Assembly (NCBI GenBank): GCA_963762085.1 | Contig: CAVXJD010000005.1 | Location: 226,241 to 290,240, forward strand | DNA: 64,000 nucleotides | Direction of reading: 5' to 3' | Source: DASQGA01 sp963762085 | GTDB taxonomy: Bacteria > Actinomycetota > Thermoleophilia > Gaiellales > Gaiellaceae | Shown here: positions 41,197 through 49,284 of the stretch, in pieces | Position numbering within the stretch: the stretch's first letter is position 1 | How the letters are laid out: each line of letters starts with the position of its first letter | The notes under the pieces: generated by a model | Seen by the model: only the letters and a program-made list of their open reading frames with translations | What the model was told of the DNA's origin: nothing | The model's database searches: none | Made by a program: the position numbers and the translations under genes

Positions 41197-41458
41197 CCAA
41201 CCGCCTTTCTTCGCGCTCCGGTGGGGACGAAAAAAGCCTGCGAGATGCGTTTCCTCCCGGCTCACAGGCCCAGCAGTGGGCGGGATCATATATGACCCTT
41301 TTGAAAAAGGTAGACCAGATTTATTACGTGTGGGGATCGTCACGAACTGCGTGCCACGCGTTCGACTTCCAGGGCTAGGCTCGACGCAGGGGGTAACGAT
41401 GGGGGTCCCCCGGGGGTCACCTTCCACACCCGTCCTCCGCGTTCTCGCGACTGCCGGC
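41197..41458. promoter_or_regulatory. 262-bp intergenic region between rpoD and the asparaginase gene
   Basis: Relative to rpoD the AT-rich stretch around 41285-41335 (CATATATGAT and CAAAAGGGTCATA) is the best promoter candidate in an otherwise GC-rich background. Near 41397-41420 GGGGGTCCCCCGGGGG forms nested palindromes that may fold as a terminator after the asparaginase gene, which ends at 41459 on the same strand. I see no gene here. Confidence 0.4.
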
Positions 41459-42325
41459 TCACTCGGCGAAGATCTCCCCCACCGGCTCTCCGCGGCTGTT
41501 CTGGATCGGAAGCCTCGCGAGCTCCTCGACGCCGAGATAGGCGGCGACGGCCGGGCCCGTGGCGCGGTTCGCGCCGTCTTCGACCTTGAGCGCAACGCCC
41601 GTCCCGTCCGGGAGGCCAATGCACATCACGCCCTCCGCCCCGCGCTTCGCGATCGCTTCCGGAATCGCGCGCATGATCCGGGTGTCGACTGCTTCGGGCC
41701 CGCCGATCAGGTCCGGCCGGGACCTCATGGCCGCCACCACCGGGTTCGATCCGGGTAGCTCCTCGCGCACGAGCTTCGAGAACATCCGCGCCATCCGCTC
41801 GAGTGGCAAACCGAAGCACACGACGCCGCATCCGTCGACAGCCGTCTCGACCTCCCCGCGCCTGAGCCCTGCGCTTTCGGCGATGACTCCGAGGATCTCG
41901 TGCTGGAGCGGGTGCCCGGCCAGGTGGTAGCCGTCCATCGGCCACCCTTTGGCCCGGCAGACGAGCAGCATGCCGGCGTGCTTCCCGGAGCAGTTGTGAC
42001 GGAGCCGGCTTCCGTCCACCGGTCCGCACGCAAGGTCGTCCTCCGTCGCCCCCGCGCGCTCGAGGAGCGATCGCACAGCAGCCAGCTGCTCCTCCCCGGC
42101 TTCGTGCGACGCGCACGCGATCGCCAGCTCCTCCTGCGCCAGCTCCGGGTGCTCGAGAGCGAGCGGAAGTGCCTGGAGCGGCTTTGCGGCGGACCGCATG
42201 TGTGTCAGAAGGCCGGGCTCTCCCGCCGACGCAACCAGCTCCCCGTCGCGCACCGAGACCGCGTGCACGGCGTGGCGTGACTCGACGAGATCGCCCCGCC
42301 TGACGGCTACGCTAATCGGGCGCAC
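41459..42325 (-). CDS. Asparaginase, type-II-like family (PF06089)
   Basis: A 288-residue enzyme beginning at GTG 42325. Motifs are VAVRRGDLVESRHAVHAVSV, MRSAAKPLQALPLAL, CASHEAGEEQLAAVRSLLER, NCSGKHAGMLLV and VDGCGVVCFGLPLERMA. The SAAKP and NCSGKHAGM blocks carry the presumed serine/lysine and threonine-type catalytic residues of this family. It hydrolyses L-asparagine by family knowledge, but specificity is not shown. It diverges from the fpg-like gene across 11 bp. Confidence 0.88.
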   Translation of the reverse strand: MRPISVAVRRGDLVESRHAVHAVSVRDGELVASAGEPGLLTHMRSAAKPLQALPLALEHPELAQEELAIACASHEAGEEQLAAVRSLLERAGATEDDLACGPVDGSRLRHNCSGKHAGMLLVCRAKGWPMDGYHLAGHPLQHEILGVIAESAGLRRGEVETAVDGCGVVCFGLPLERMARMFSKLVREELPGSNPVVAAMRSRPDLIGGPEAVDTRIMRAIPEAIAKRGAEGVMCIGLPDGTGVALKVEDGANRATGPAVAAYLGVEELARLPIQNSRGEPVGEIFAE

Positions 42326-42336
42326 AGACGGTATCT

Positions 42337-43164
42337 ATGCCTGAGCTTCCCGAGATCGAAGCACTCTGCCGGTCGCTCGACGGCCTCGTCAGCGCCTACC
42401 CGATCGAAAAGGCGGGCCCGGCGCACATCGCGACGCTGAAGACTTTCGACCCGCCGCTCGCCACCCTGGAAGGACGTCGCTTCGAAGGAGCTCGGCGGCG
42501 CGGGAAGCATCTCCTCTTCCCCACCGACGACGGCGAGCTCGTGCTCCACGTCCACCTGATGAGCGCCGGGCGCATGCGCTACCTCGAGCCCGGCGCCAAG
42601 GGACCGAAGACGCCGGCCTTCCGGCTCACGTTCCAGGGCGGCGGCTCGATCGTCCTGACCGAGGCAGGGGCGAAGAAGCGAGCGAAGGTGGGTCTCTACC
42701 GCCCGGACGAGCTGGACGCTGAGCTGGCGCACCTCGGGCCCGACGCGCTCGGACTGGGGCCGGAGCGACTCGGCGAGATCCTGCGGGCCGATTCCCGGCG
42801 GCTGCATTCTTTCCTCCGCGACCAGCGCTCGCTCACCGGCATCGGCCGTGCTTGGGCGAACGAGATCCTGCTCCGGGCCAAGCTGTCTCCGTATGCGCTT
42901 TCCACCGACCTGGACGAGCCCGAGATCGAGCGGCTGGCCACGGCGATCGACGAGACCCTCACCGAGGGGCTCGCCCTCCGCGAAAGCGGGGTCGCGGACA
43001 AGAAGGCCTACCGGATCCACAACCGGTTGGGCGAGCCGTGTCCCGTTTGCTCGACGCCGATCGAGCGCATCGACTTCGACGAGCACACGATTTACTACTG
43101 CCCGCAGTGCCAGACCGACGGGCGCGTCCTCAAGGATCGCCGGCTCTCGCGGCTACTCCGGTAG
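42337..43164 (+). CDS. Fpg/Nei-family DNA glycosylase
   Basis: A 275-residue glycosylase with the N-terminal PELPEIEALCRSL, where Pro2 forms the Schiff base and Glu3 is catalytic. It has RRRGKHLLF carrying the catalytic lysine, HLMSAGRM, the helix-two-turn-helix GIGRAWANEILLRAKLSPYA, and a C-terminal zinc finger CPVC...CPQCQTDGR. The whole architecture is intact. It removes oxidised purines or pyrimidines and nicks abasic sites. Whether it is Fpg or Nei cannot be decided here. Its 3' end overlaps the convergent kinase-like gene by 12 bp. Confidence 0.92.
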   Translation: MPELPEIEALCRSLDGLVSAYPIEKAGPAHIATLKTFDPPLATLEGRRFEGARRRGKHLLFPTDDGELVLHVHLMSAGRMRYLEPGAKGPKTPAFRLTFQGGGSIVLTEAGAKKRAKVGLYRPDELDAELAHLGPDALGLGPERLGEILRADSRRLHSFLRDQRSLTGIGRAWANEILLRAKLSPYALSTDLDEPEIERLATAIDETLTEGLALRESGVADKKAYRIHNRLGEPCPVCSTPIERIDFDEHTIYYCPQCQTDGRVLKDRRLSRLLR

Positions 43165-43731
43165 CCGGATCCTCGCCAATTCTCCATCGATCTCCACGGA
43201 GCCACCGAGTGCCTCGATCAGCATCACGGCAGCGGGAGCTCCGAGCTCCTTCAGCGACTCACCGGAGACGACGGGTCCCGAGAACTTCGTGATCGGGCCG
43301 AGCTCGATCACGGGACCGCGCACGGTGATCGCAAGCTCCTCGAGCCCCCCGTGCCGCCGCGCTGCGCGGAACAGCTGGCCGACCGCGCGCTGGACGGCCG
43401 CCTCGTCCACCTGCACGAGAGCTCCTTCGCCGTCTACCACCCCGGGGTCCTCCCCCTCGTCGGCCGCCGCCCGGCGCGCCAGCTCGAGCGAGTCGACCTC
43501 GGAGAGAGTCGGCTCGTAGCGGTCCTCCGCGATCCGCGTGACCAGGACGAGCTGGTCGAGGAGATCGGCGACCTGCGCCGACGCTTCTTCGATCATCTCG
43601 ACGTAACGCGGCGCCGGATCGGCGAGCTCGATCCGGGCAAGCGTCTTTGCGAAGCCGTGCACCGTGGCCAGAGGCGTGCGGATGTCGTGGCACCCAATCG
43701 AGACCAGGCGCGCAAAGCGTTCGTCGGCCAA
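43153..43731 (-). CDS. Degenerate histidine-kinase-like protein (HisKA without clear ATPase)
   Basis: A 192-residue protein from TTG 43731. The N-terminal helix has the phospho-acceptor motif SIGCHDIRTPLATVHGFAKT (His15), followed by the second dimer helix YVEMIEEASAQVADLLDQLV. The C-terminal half has HATPase-like strands, but the N-box and G-boxes that bind ATP are not visible (DEAAVQRAVGQLFRAARRHG and then ELAITVRGPVIELGP). It may be a dimerising phosphotransfer protein like Spo0B or an inactive kinase. There is no sensor or membrane domain. It diverges from the mptA gene across 20 bp. Confidence 0.75.
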   Translation of the reverse strand: MADERFARLVSIGCHDIRTPLATVHGFAKTLARIELADPAPRYVEMIEEASAQVADLLDQLVLVTRIAEDRYEPTLSEVDSLELARRAAADEGEDPGVVDGEGALVQVDEAAVQRAVGQLFRAARRHGGLEELAITVRGPVIELGPITKFSGPVVSGESLKELGAPAAVMLIEALGGSVEIDGELARIRLPE

Positions 43732-43751
43732 GGGGCTGCTACGTTAGCCGC

Positions 43752-44729
43752 GTGAGCGAGCGACTGACGGAGGCAATCGATCTCCAGGCGTCCACGCCGG
43801 ACGTCCGGATCGGGCTCTCCCGGGCCGGCGTCACCGGCGTCCAGAAGGCCGTGCGGATGCAACACGGCGGCCAGGATGCGCTCGTCTCGGCGGAGATCGA
43901 CTGCTTCGTCGACCTCGACCCCGCCCAGAAGGGCGTGCACATGTCCCGCTTCCCGGAGCTCTTCGAAGAGTCGATCGACGAGATGGTGATCGGCGAGAAG
44001 CTCCTCGTCGAGCGCCTCGCGGAGCACATCGCCCGCCAGATCGTCGAGCGCCAGCAGGCCTACCGGGCCGAGGTCTCCATCCGAGCGCGGTACCCGATCG
44101 AGCGCCTGACACCGGTCACCGGCATGCAGACACAGGAGCTCGTGACCCTGATCGGCATCGCGGCCGCGACGCCGACGGCATCCCGCCGCGTGGTCGGTGT
44201 CGAGGCGACGGGAATCAACGCCTGCCCGTGCGCCCAGGGCATGGTGCGGGAAACTGCCGCGGAGCGCCTGGGCGACGCAGGGTTCGACCATGTCGAGATC
44301 GAGCGAATCCTCGAGCTCGTCCCCCTCGCGACACACAACCAGCGTGGCAAGGGCCTCCTGTACCTGGGCACCGGGCTCCGGCTCGACGCTGAGGAGCTGG
44401 TCGGCCTCGTCGAGCGGTCGATGAGCTCACCCATCTACGAGCTTCTGAAGCGCCCGGACGAGCTCTTCGTGGTCGAGCACGCACACCTGGCTCCTCGCTT
44501 CGTCGAGGACTCGGTCCGGCTCATGGTCAAGAGCGCGCTCGACGACGTCGGCGGCCTCGAGGACGAGGATTTCGTGCTCGCACGGCAGATCAACTTCGAG
44601 ACGATCCACAACCACGACGTGCTCGCCGAGCGCTACGGGACCGTGGGCGAGCTACGCCGCGAGCTCGCGACGGGCGAGCCCTCGGCCGTTCACACAGAGC
44701 TCAGAGACTGGCTTCGCGTCGCCGACTGA
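43752..44729 (+). CDS. Archaeal-type GTP cyclohydrolase (MptA/FolE2 family)
   Basis: A 325-residue protein from GTG 43752, with TACGTT 6 nt upstream; an upstream extension to 43647 is in frame but not protein-like. Motifs are PDVRIGLSRAGVTGVQKAVR, YPIERLTPVTGMQTQELVTL, VGVEATGINACPCAQGMVRE, VPLATHNQRGKG and EDEDFVLARQINFETIHNHD. The GINACPCAQ block matches MptA-like enzymes, which use Fe(II) to make dihydroneopterin cyclic phosphate. It is the first step of pterin or folate synthesis. An SDR of the pteridine-reductase type lies 1.3 kb away. Confidence 0.9.
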   Translation: MSERLTEAIDLQASTPDVRIGLSRAGVTGVQKAVRMQHGGQDALVSAEIDCFVDLDPAQKGVHMSRFPELFEESIDEMVIGEKLLVERLAEHIARQIVERQQAYRAEVSIRARYPIERLTPVTGMQTQELVTLIGIAAATPTASRRVVGVEATGINACPCAQGMVRETAAERLGDAGFDHVEIERILELVPLATHNQRGKGLLYLGTGLRLDAEELVGLVERSMSSPIYELLKRPDELFVVEHAHLAPRFVEDSVRLMVKSALDDVGGLEDEDFVLARQINFETIHNHDVLAERYGTVGELRRELATGEPSAVHTELRDWLRVAD

Positions 44730-45327
44730 AGCGGCGCGGCAACTGGAGATCGAAGCGATTTTCCGTTCCGTGTAGGAGCCGGCCGATGTTCGCCTTGTGG
44801 AGCAGGGCGATGGCGATCCCCGCCCCGACCAGGAACGCGACCACAGGCGTCGAGGCGCCGAAGAGGAACGCCAGGAGGGGGAGCGCAGCAGCGCAGGCGA
44901 GCGACGCGACGGAGGCGTAGCGCGTCAGCAGGAAGACCGCGATCCACACCGGGACGACCGCCAGGGTGGCGTACGTCGCGAGGCCCAGCCCGACACCCGC
45001 CGTCGTCGCAACCATCTTCCCGCCGCGCCCGAGGCCCATGAAGAGCGGCCGCCAGTGACCGACGACCGCGGCGCAGCCGGCGAGGACACCAATCAGGTCT
45101 CCGCCGGCCCAGCGTCCGAGGAGCGCCGCGGCCAGGCCCTTGCCGATGTCGAGAAGCGCGACCCCGAGAGCCACCTTGAAGCCCACTGCGCGCCAGACGT
45201 TCGTCGCCCCCGTGTTGCCGCTCCCGATCGTGCGGATGTCGACGCCCGCAACCAGGCGTGGAAGCCAGTAGCCGAAGGGCAGGCTGCCGATCACGTAGCC
45301 GAGCGGGATGAGGGCTAGATCGAGCAC
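44701..45327 (-). CDS. plsY: Glycerol-3-phosphate acyltransferase PlsY
   Basis: A 208-residue membrane protein with the three PlsY motifs: IGSLPFGYWLPRLVAGVDIR, RTIGSGNTGATNVWR and GHWRPLFMGLGRGGKMVATT. About five hydrophobic helices are visible. It uses acyl-phosphate to acylate glycerol-3-phosphate, the first step of phospholipid synthesis. Its stop overlaps the 3' end of mptA by 29 bp. The third motif is slightly unusual in having GRGGKMVAT in place of the common KGGKGVAT. Confidence 0.92.
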   Translation of the reverse strand: MLDLALIPLGYVIGSLPFGYWLPRLVAGVDIRTIGSGNTGATNVWRAVGFKVALGVALLDIGKGLAAALLGRWAGGDLIGVLAGCAAVVGHWRPLFMGLGRGGKMVATTAGVGLGLATYATLAVVPVWIAVFLLTRYASVASLACAAALPLLAFLFGASTPVVAFLVGAGIAIALLHKANIGRLLHGTENRFDLQLPRRFSRRREASL

Positions 45328-45353
45328 CAGTCCGGAGCCGGAGGGCTAGAGCC

Positions 45354-45974
45354 TCAGGCCTGGATCTGGTACTTGGTGGCCCACTCGTTCACGACGCCCC
45401 AGTCGAGGTTGTTGAGGAACGCGTCGATGTAGGAAGCCCGGTCCGTCTGGTAGTCGAGGAAGTAGGCGTGCTCGTAGACGTCGAGCGCGATCAGCGGCGT
45501 CGCGTTCCAGACCGGGAACGTGTTCTGGGCGTCGCCGAGGTAGTTGAAGAGCCGCATCTCGTCCCAGTCATAGGCCGTCCACGCCCAGCCGCGCGCGCCC
45601 ATGCCGGTCGCCTTCAGGTCGGTGCGCCAGGCCTCGACGCCGCCGAAGTCCCGCTCGATCAGGTCGCTGATCAAGCCGTCCGGGTCGCCACCCCCACCGC
45701 CCAGGTGCTCGAAGTAAATCTCGTGGTTCTTGACGCCGCCGATCGCGAACGTGAGGTCGACCTTGAGCGAGCGAATCTCCGAGTAGACCTGGTTCGCCGC
45801 GGAGGCGTCCACCTCGCCGAGCTTGCCCAGGATCTCGTTCCGCTTGTTCACGTAGCCCTGATAGAGCTTGTAGTGCGCCTCGACCGACGCCCGCGAGATG
45901 CCGTCCATGTCGTAGAGCTCCGGCTTGAGCTCCCGGGCAGCGATCTCCTCGTGATTGAACGCCAGCGTCGCCAT
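45354..45974 (-). CDS. Fe/Mn-type superoxide dismutase, divergent member
   Basis: A 206-residue SOD-fold protein. All four metal ligands can be traced: His in SVEAHYKLYQGYV, His in GVKNHEIYFEHLGG, and Asp and His in ALDVYEHAYFLDYQTD. The N-terminal hairpin differs from canonical SOD, with one residue less in the EAHYKLYQGYV helix and a long helix before it, and the second loop is Gly-rich (GGGGGD). It therefore represents a divergent subfamily. A canonical SOD lies at 49989-50597. The N-terminal NHEEIAARELKPELYDMDGI matches this subfamily. Superoxide dismutation is likely but not certain. Confidence 0.82.
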   Translation of the reverse strand: MATLAFNHEEIAARELKPELYDMDGISRASVEAHYKLYQGYVNKRNEILGKLGEVDASAANQVYSEIRSLKVDLTFAIGGVKNHEIYFEHLGGGGGDPDGLISDLIERDFGGVEAWRTDLKATGMGARGWAWTAYDWDEMRLFNYLGDAQNTFPVWNATPLIALDVYEHAYFLDYQTDRASYIDAFLNNLDWGVVNEWATKYQIQA

Positions 45975-46024
45975 CGGTTCCCCTCTCCGTCTCCGTTAGG
46001 TTCGCGAGAGCTTATCCTCCGTTC

Positions 46025-46672
46025 GTGGCCGCTTGCGCTCTCCTCACCGGCGGCACGGGGCGCCTCGGAAGCGCCATCGCGACGCGGCTCGAGCAGGAGG
46101 GCTTTAGTGTCATGGCGGCCGGGCGCAGGCACGGCGACCTTTCGCGGCCCGAGAACGCTCGCGCGCTCGTGGAGACTGCGGCGGAGGAGCTCGGAGGGCT
46201 CGACCTGCTCGTCTATGCGGCGGCCGACGGGTTTGCGCCGAAACGTGTTGAGGACGTGACCGAGGCGGACTGGGACGCGTCCATGGACTCGATCGCGAAG
46301 GGAACCTTCTTCGTCGCCCAGGCAGCCGCGACGCACCTCCGACGCTCCAAGCTGGCGCTGATCGTCCTGATCGAGGACGTCGCGGCCTACCAGCCATGGC
46401 CCTCGTTCGCGCCTCACTGCGCAGCGAAAGCGGCCCAGGCGATGCTGACCCGGGTCCTCGCGCGCGCGCTCGCGCCCGAGATTCGCGTCTGCGGCGTCGC
46501 CCCCGGCCCCGTGGCGGTCGAGCCAGGACAGGAGGAGCGCCGAGCCGCCGAGACGCTCCTCGGCCGGATCGGCACCCCGGAGGACATCGCGGAGGCGGTC
46601 CTCTACCTCACTCGGGCTCCGTTCATGACCGGAACTTCTCTCGTCGTCGACGGCGGGCGCCTCCTGCGCTGA
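46025..46672 (+). CDS. SDR-family oxidoreductase with atypical catalytic residue
   Basis: A 215-residue short-chain dehydrogenase from GTG 46025 (TATCCT 6 nt upstream). It has the cofactor motif LLTGGTGRLGSAIATRL, AAGRRHGDLSRP (Arg pair, suggesting NADPH), VYAAADGFAP and, in place of the YxxxK dyad, PHCAAKAA, where His stands for Tyr. This subgroup resembles FolM-type pteridine reductases in its tail VDGGRLLR and in CGVAPGPVAV. Loss of Tyr suggests altered catalysis or a binding role. Pteridine reduction is inferred from the nearby GTP cyclohydrolase and resemblance only. Confidence 0.8.
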   Translation: MAACALLTGGTGRLGSAIATRLEQEGFSVMAAGRRHGDLSRPENARALVETAAEELGGLDLLVYAAADGFAPKRVEDVTEADWDASMDSIAKGTFFVAQAAATHLRRSKLALIVLIEDVAAYQPWPSFAPHCAAKAAQAMLTRVLARALAPEIRVCGVAPGPVAVEPGQEERRAAETLLGRIGTPEDIAEAVLYLTRAPFMTGTSLVVDGGRLLR

Positions 46673-46707
46673 ACCGTTCCTCCTTGAGTTCCGTACAGAA
46701 GCTCGAT

Positions 46708-47265
46708 ATGGGTTTGACGGCTATCTCGACGATCGAAAACGACTCGGTGCTGATCGAGCGGACTGGCCGCGGTGACCGAGAGGCGTTCGAGGAGCTCTAC
46801 AAGCGCTTCGCCCGCCCCGTACTCGCCATGGCCCGGCGCCAGCTCGGGGACAACGGGCGCGCCGAGGAGGCGACCCAGGAGACCTTCGCGGCGATCTGGC
46901 GCTCGGCCCGGAGCTACCGGGCCGATCGCGGCACCGCCTCGGCGTGGCTCTTCGCCGTCGCCCGCCACGCGATCATCGACCGGGCGCGGCAGCGAGCCGT
47001 CCCGGTGGCGGAGGTTCCCGAGATCGCGAGCGCGGAGGCCGGCCCCGACGAGGTGGCCGAGGTCACCTGGCTCGCCTGGCGGGTCCACGCAGCCCTGGAA
47101 CGGCTGCCCGAACGCGAGCGCGCCGTCCTCGAGCTCGCCTACTGGAGTGGGCTGTCCCAGACCGAGATCGCGAGCTACCTCGACGTCCCTCTCGGCACCG
47201 TGAAAACCCGAACGCGAGCCGGCCTGGCCCGGCTCGGCCCCCTTCTCGAGGAGCTGCGAACGTGA
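46708..47265 (+). CDS. ECF-family RNA polymerase sigma factor
   Basis: A 185-residue sigma factor from ATG 46708. Region 2 is GDREAFEELYKRFARPVLAM and then RAEEATQETFAAIWRSARSY with AWLFAVARHAIIDRARQ. Region 4 is LPERERAVLELAYWSGLSQT followed by EIASYLDVPLGTVKTRTRAG. It lacks region 3, as all ECF sigmas do. Its stop overlaps the GTG of the next gene, a membrane anti-sigma-like protein, by 4 bp. The pair should therefore work as a membrane-signal-controlled sigma/anti-sigma module, closest in style to SigK/RskA. Confidence 0.93.
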   Translation: MGLTAISTIENDSVLIERTGRGDREAFEELYKRFARPVLAMARRQLGDNGRAEEATQETFAAIWRSARSYRADRGTASAWLFAVARHAIIDRARQRAVPVAEVPEIASAEAGPDEVAEVTWLAWRVHAALERLPERERAVLELAYWSGLSQTEIASYLDVPLGTVKTRTRAGLARLGPLLEELRT

Positions 47266-47882
47266 GCGATCCACGCGACATCCGCGATCTGGTCGGCGAC
47301 GATGTTCCCGACGAAGAGCTGGCAGAGCTCGCCCGGGTCGACGCGCTCCTTCGTTCGGTGCCCCCGCCTGCACCCGAGGTTCCGGGGACGCTGACGCGGG
47401 CAGTCACGGGATCGCGCCCCCGCTCCACGAGCCGCCGCCCCCGCCGCTTGGCCATTGCGGTCGGGATCGCGGCCGCGCTCGCCGCGCTCTCGTTCGGCAT
47501 CGGAACCTGGCTGTCGGGCGGAGACGACTTCGACGCCCGCGGCACGGTGCCGATGGAGGCAACGGATAACGCGCGCGGCGCCTCCGCGCTCATCCGCCTC
47601 GGGCCTGCGAAGGGCGGCGGGAACTGGGAGCTCGAGCTCGAGACCGAGGGGCTCCCGGAGCTTCCAGAAGGCGGCTACTACGTTCTCTGGCTGTCGAAGG
47701 ACGGGGAGTATGCGGCCACCTGCGGCACCTTCGCGGTCGGCTCCGGGAAAACGACGGTCCGGATGAACGCCCCTTACCGGCTGGCCGACTACGACGCGTG
47801 GGTCGTGACTGCGGTCGTCCCGGGCCAGGACGAGAATGCTGATCCTCCCTGGCTCCTGAAGGCCGAGATCACGCGGGCCTAA
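47262..47882 (+). CDS. Membrane-bound anti-sigma factor, RskA-like
   Basis: A 206-residue protein from GTG 47262 with a short cytoplasmic N-terminus (DDVPDEELAELARVDALLRS), a single membrane helix at about residues 65-85 (LAIAVGIAAALAALSFGIGT) and an extracytoplasmic RskA-type beta domain (GNWELELETEGLPELPEGGY, YVLWLSKDGEYAATCGTFAV). There is no zinc-binding HxxxCxxC in the N-terminus. It is co-translated with the ECF sigma factor upstream and should hold it inactive at the membrane until a signal triggers proteolysis. Confidence 0.88.
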   Translation: MSDPRDIRDLVGDDVPDEELAELARVDALLRSVPPPAPEVPGTLTRAVTGSRPRSTSRRPRRLAIAVGIAAALAALSFGIGTWLSGGDDFDARGTVPMEATDNARGASALIRLGPAKGGGNWELELETEGLPELPEGGYYVLWLSKDGEYAATCGTFAVGSGKTTVRMNAPYRLADYDAWVVTAVVPGQDENADPPWLLKAEITRA

Positions 47883-48539
47883 GAAGGCGGCCGGTCGTGC
47901 ACCGAGGCGCCGCCGGCGCCCACGAGCGCCCCGGGCGGATACGGCTCGAGGTCGTTCACGAATCCGGGCTGCGACTCCACGCGGGCGAGCCACGCGCGCA
48001 CCGCCGGTAGCGGCTCCAGGTCGATCTCGCCGTCGCCGGCGGCGTGCGTGTACGCGTAGAGCCCGATGTCGGCCACCGTGTAGCTACTCCCGACCAGGAA
48101 CTCGTGCTCGGCCAAATGGCGCTCGACGATCCCGAGAGCGGCCTCGCCCGACGCGCGGCGGAGCTCCCAGGCCTCGCGTCGCGTCCTCGTCGCGACCGGT
48201 CAGCCGCCAGAACCGTGCCGTTCCGACGTTCGGCTCGAGGAGGTTCTGCTCGAAGAAGAGCCACTGCCAGACGCGCGCCTCGTCCAGAGGCTCCGTCGGC
48301 AGGTACTGGCTGCCCCGCGCCAGGAAGAGCAGGATCGCGTTCGACTCGGCGAGCGTCTCGCCGGAATCGAGCTCGAGCACCGGCGTCCTGCCCGCAGGGT
48401 TTCGAGAGAGATGCTCTGGCGTCTGACTGTCGCCGGCGAAGATGTCGACGGGCACCCGCTCGTAGGGCAGCCCGAGGTGCGCCAGGAGGATGCGAACCTT
48501 GAGGCAGTTCGCCGAGGGACCGTAGTCGTAGAGCTTCAT
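47879..48539 (-). pseudogene. Glutathione S-transferase family protein, frameshifted
   Basis: The N-terminal thioredoxin-like domain (MKLYDYGPSANCLKVRILLA, RNPAGRTPVLELDSGETLAE, SNAILLFLA) is in one frame from ATG 48539. The C-terminal domain (AEHEFLVGSSYTVADIGLYA, LPAVRAWLARVESQPGF) is in another. The switch falls near 48179, where one extra base separates GAC GCG from CGC GAG GCC TGG GAG; removing it gives a continuous GST of about 219 residues. Either the gene is newly broken or there is an indel error. It is convergent with the anti-sigma gene, overlapping by 4 bp. Confidence 0.75.
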
Positions 48540-48576
48540 GACCGGTTAAACGCCGCCGCGGCCGAAACCGTGAGAC

Positions 48577-49284
48577 CTAGGGAGCGACGCGCCCGCTGGC
48601 CACGAACGACGCGTGCGTGACCGGCATTTTCTCGGCGAGGAAGAGCTCGCAGGCGTCCGCATAGCGCCTGATCTCGCGCTGGGCCGTGTCGGCGGCGCGA
48701 AGCGAGACGAAGTTCATGAGCGCTCTGGCGTTCACCGTCCAGTAGAACTCGGTGTAGGCGCCGACCGGAATAGCCGCGCGCGCGAGCTCGCGGGCGACTC
48801 CCGCCTCGACGAGCCGCTCGTAGGCGGCGTAGGCGGCCTCATAGACGGCGCGCAGCTCCTCGCGCGCGGTCTCCGCCAGCTCGTCGGAAACCGGCTCGAA
48901 AGAGTAGGCGCCCGGCTTCCCGATCTGGCTCCGGACGTCCTCTGGCTCGGGGATGTAGAACTCGTCGGTGGCGCGCGCATAGCGCATGCTGAACTCGTTG
49001 AACGACCCGATCCGGTGCCGGAACCACTCGCGCGCGACGAAGAGCGGCGTCCGGATGTGGAAGCGGAAGGAGTTGTGCTCGAACGGCGTTCCGTGGCGAT
49101 CGCGCATGAGAAAGCGGATGAGCCCCTCGTCGGACTCGTCCATCTCCTCCTTGCGCCGGGCGAAGCTCACCCGCGCCGCGTTCACCACCGACAGGTCGGT
49201 CGCCATCGCGTCGTCGAGCCGGACGAACCCATGATCGAGGACGCGAATCGTGTTCTCGGGTATGACCTCTGAGGTGACCGCCAT
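48577..49284 (-). CDS. thyX: Flavin-dependent thymidylate synthase
   Basis: A 235-residue ThyX with the signature RHRIGSFNEFSMRY (RHRxxSxNExSxRY) and surrounding HIRTPLFVAREWFRHR, plus AARVSFARRKEE, FEHNSFRFHIRTP and PVGAYTEFYWTVNARALMNF. It methylates dUMP using methylene-tetrahydrofolate, NADPH and FAD. The length is normal for the family. The start region (MAVTSEVIPENTIRVLDHGF) diverges from and overlaps the DUF72 gene start. No thyA is visible in the window. Confidence 0.96.
   Translation of the reverse strand: MAVTSEVIPENTIRVLDHGFVRLDDAMATDLSVVNAARVSFARRKEEMDESDEGLIRFLMRDRHGTPFEHNSFRFHIRTPLFVAREWFRHRIGSFNEFSMRYARATDEFYIPEPEDVRSQIGKPGAYSFEPVSDELAETAREELRAVYEAAYAAYERLVEAGVARELARAAIPVGAYTEFYWTVNARALMNFVSLRAADTAQREIRRYADACELFLAEKMPVTHASFVASGRVAP

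Noticed and set aside
41397..41420. CCCCCGGGGG nested palindrome as a specific operator
   Set aside because: Low complexity GC palindrome; could be a terminator but no regulator site can be argued.
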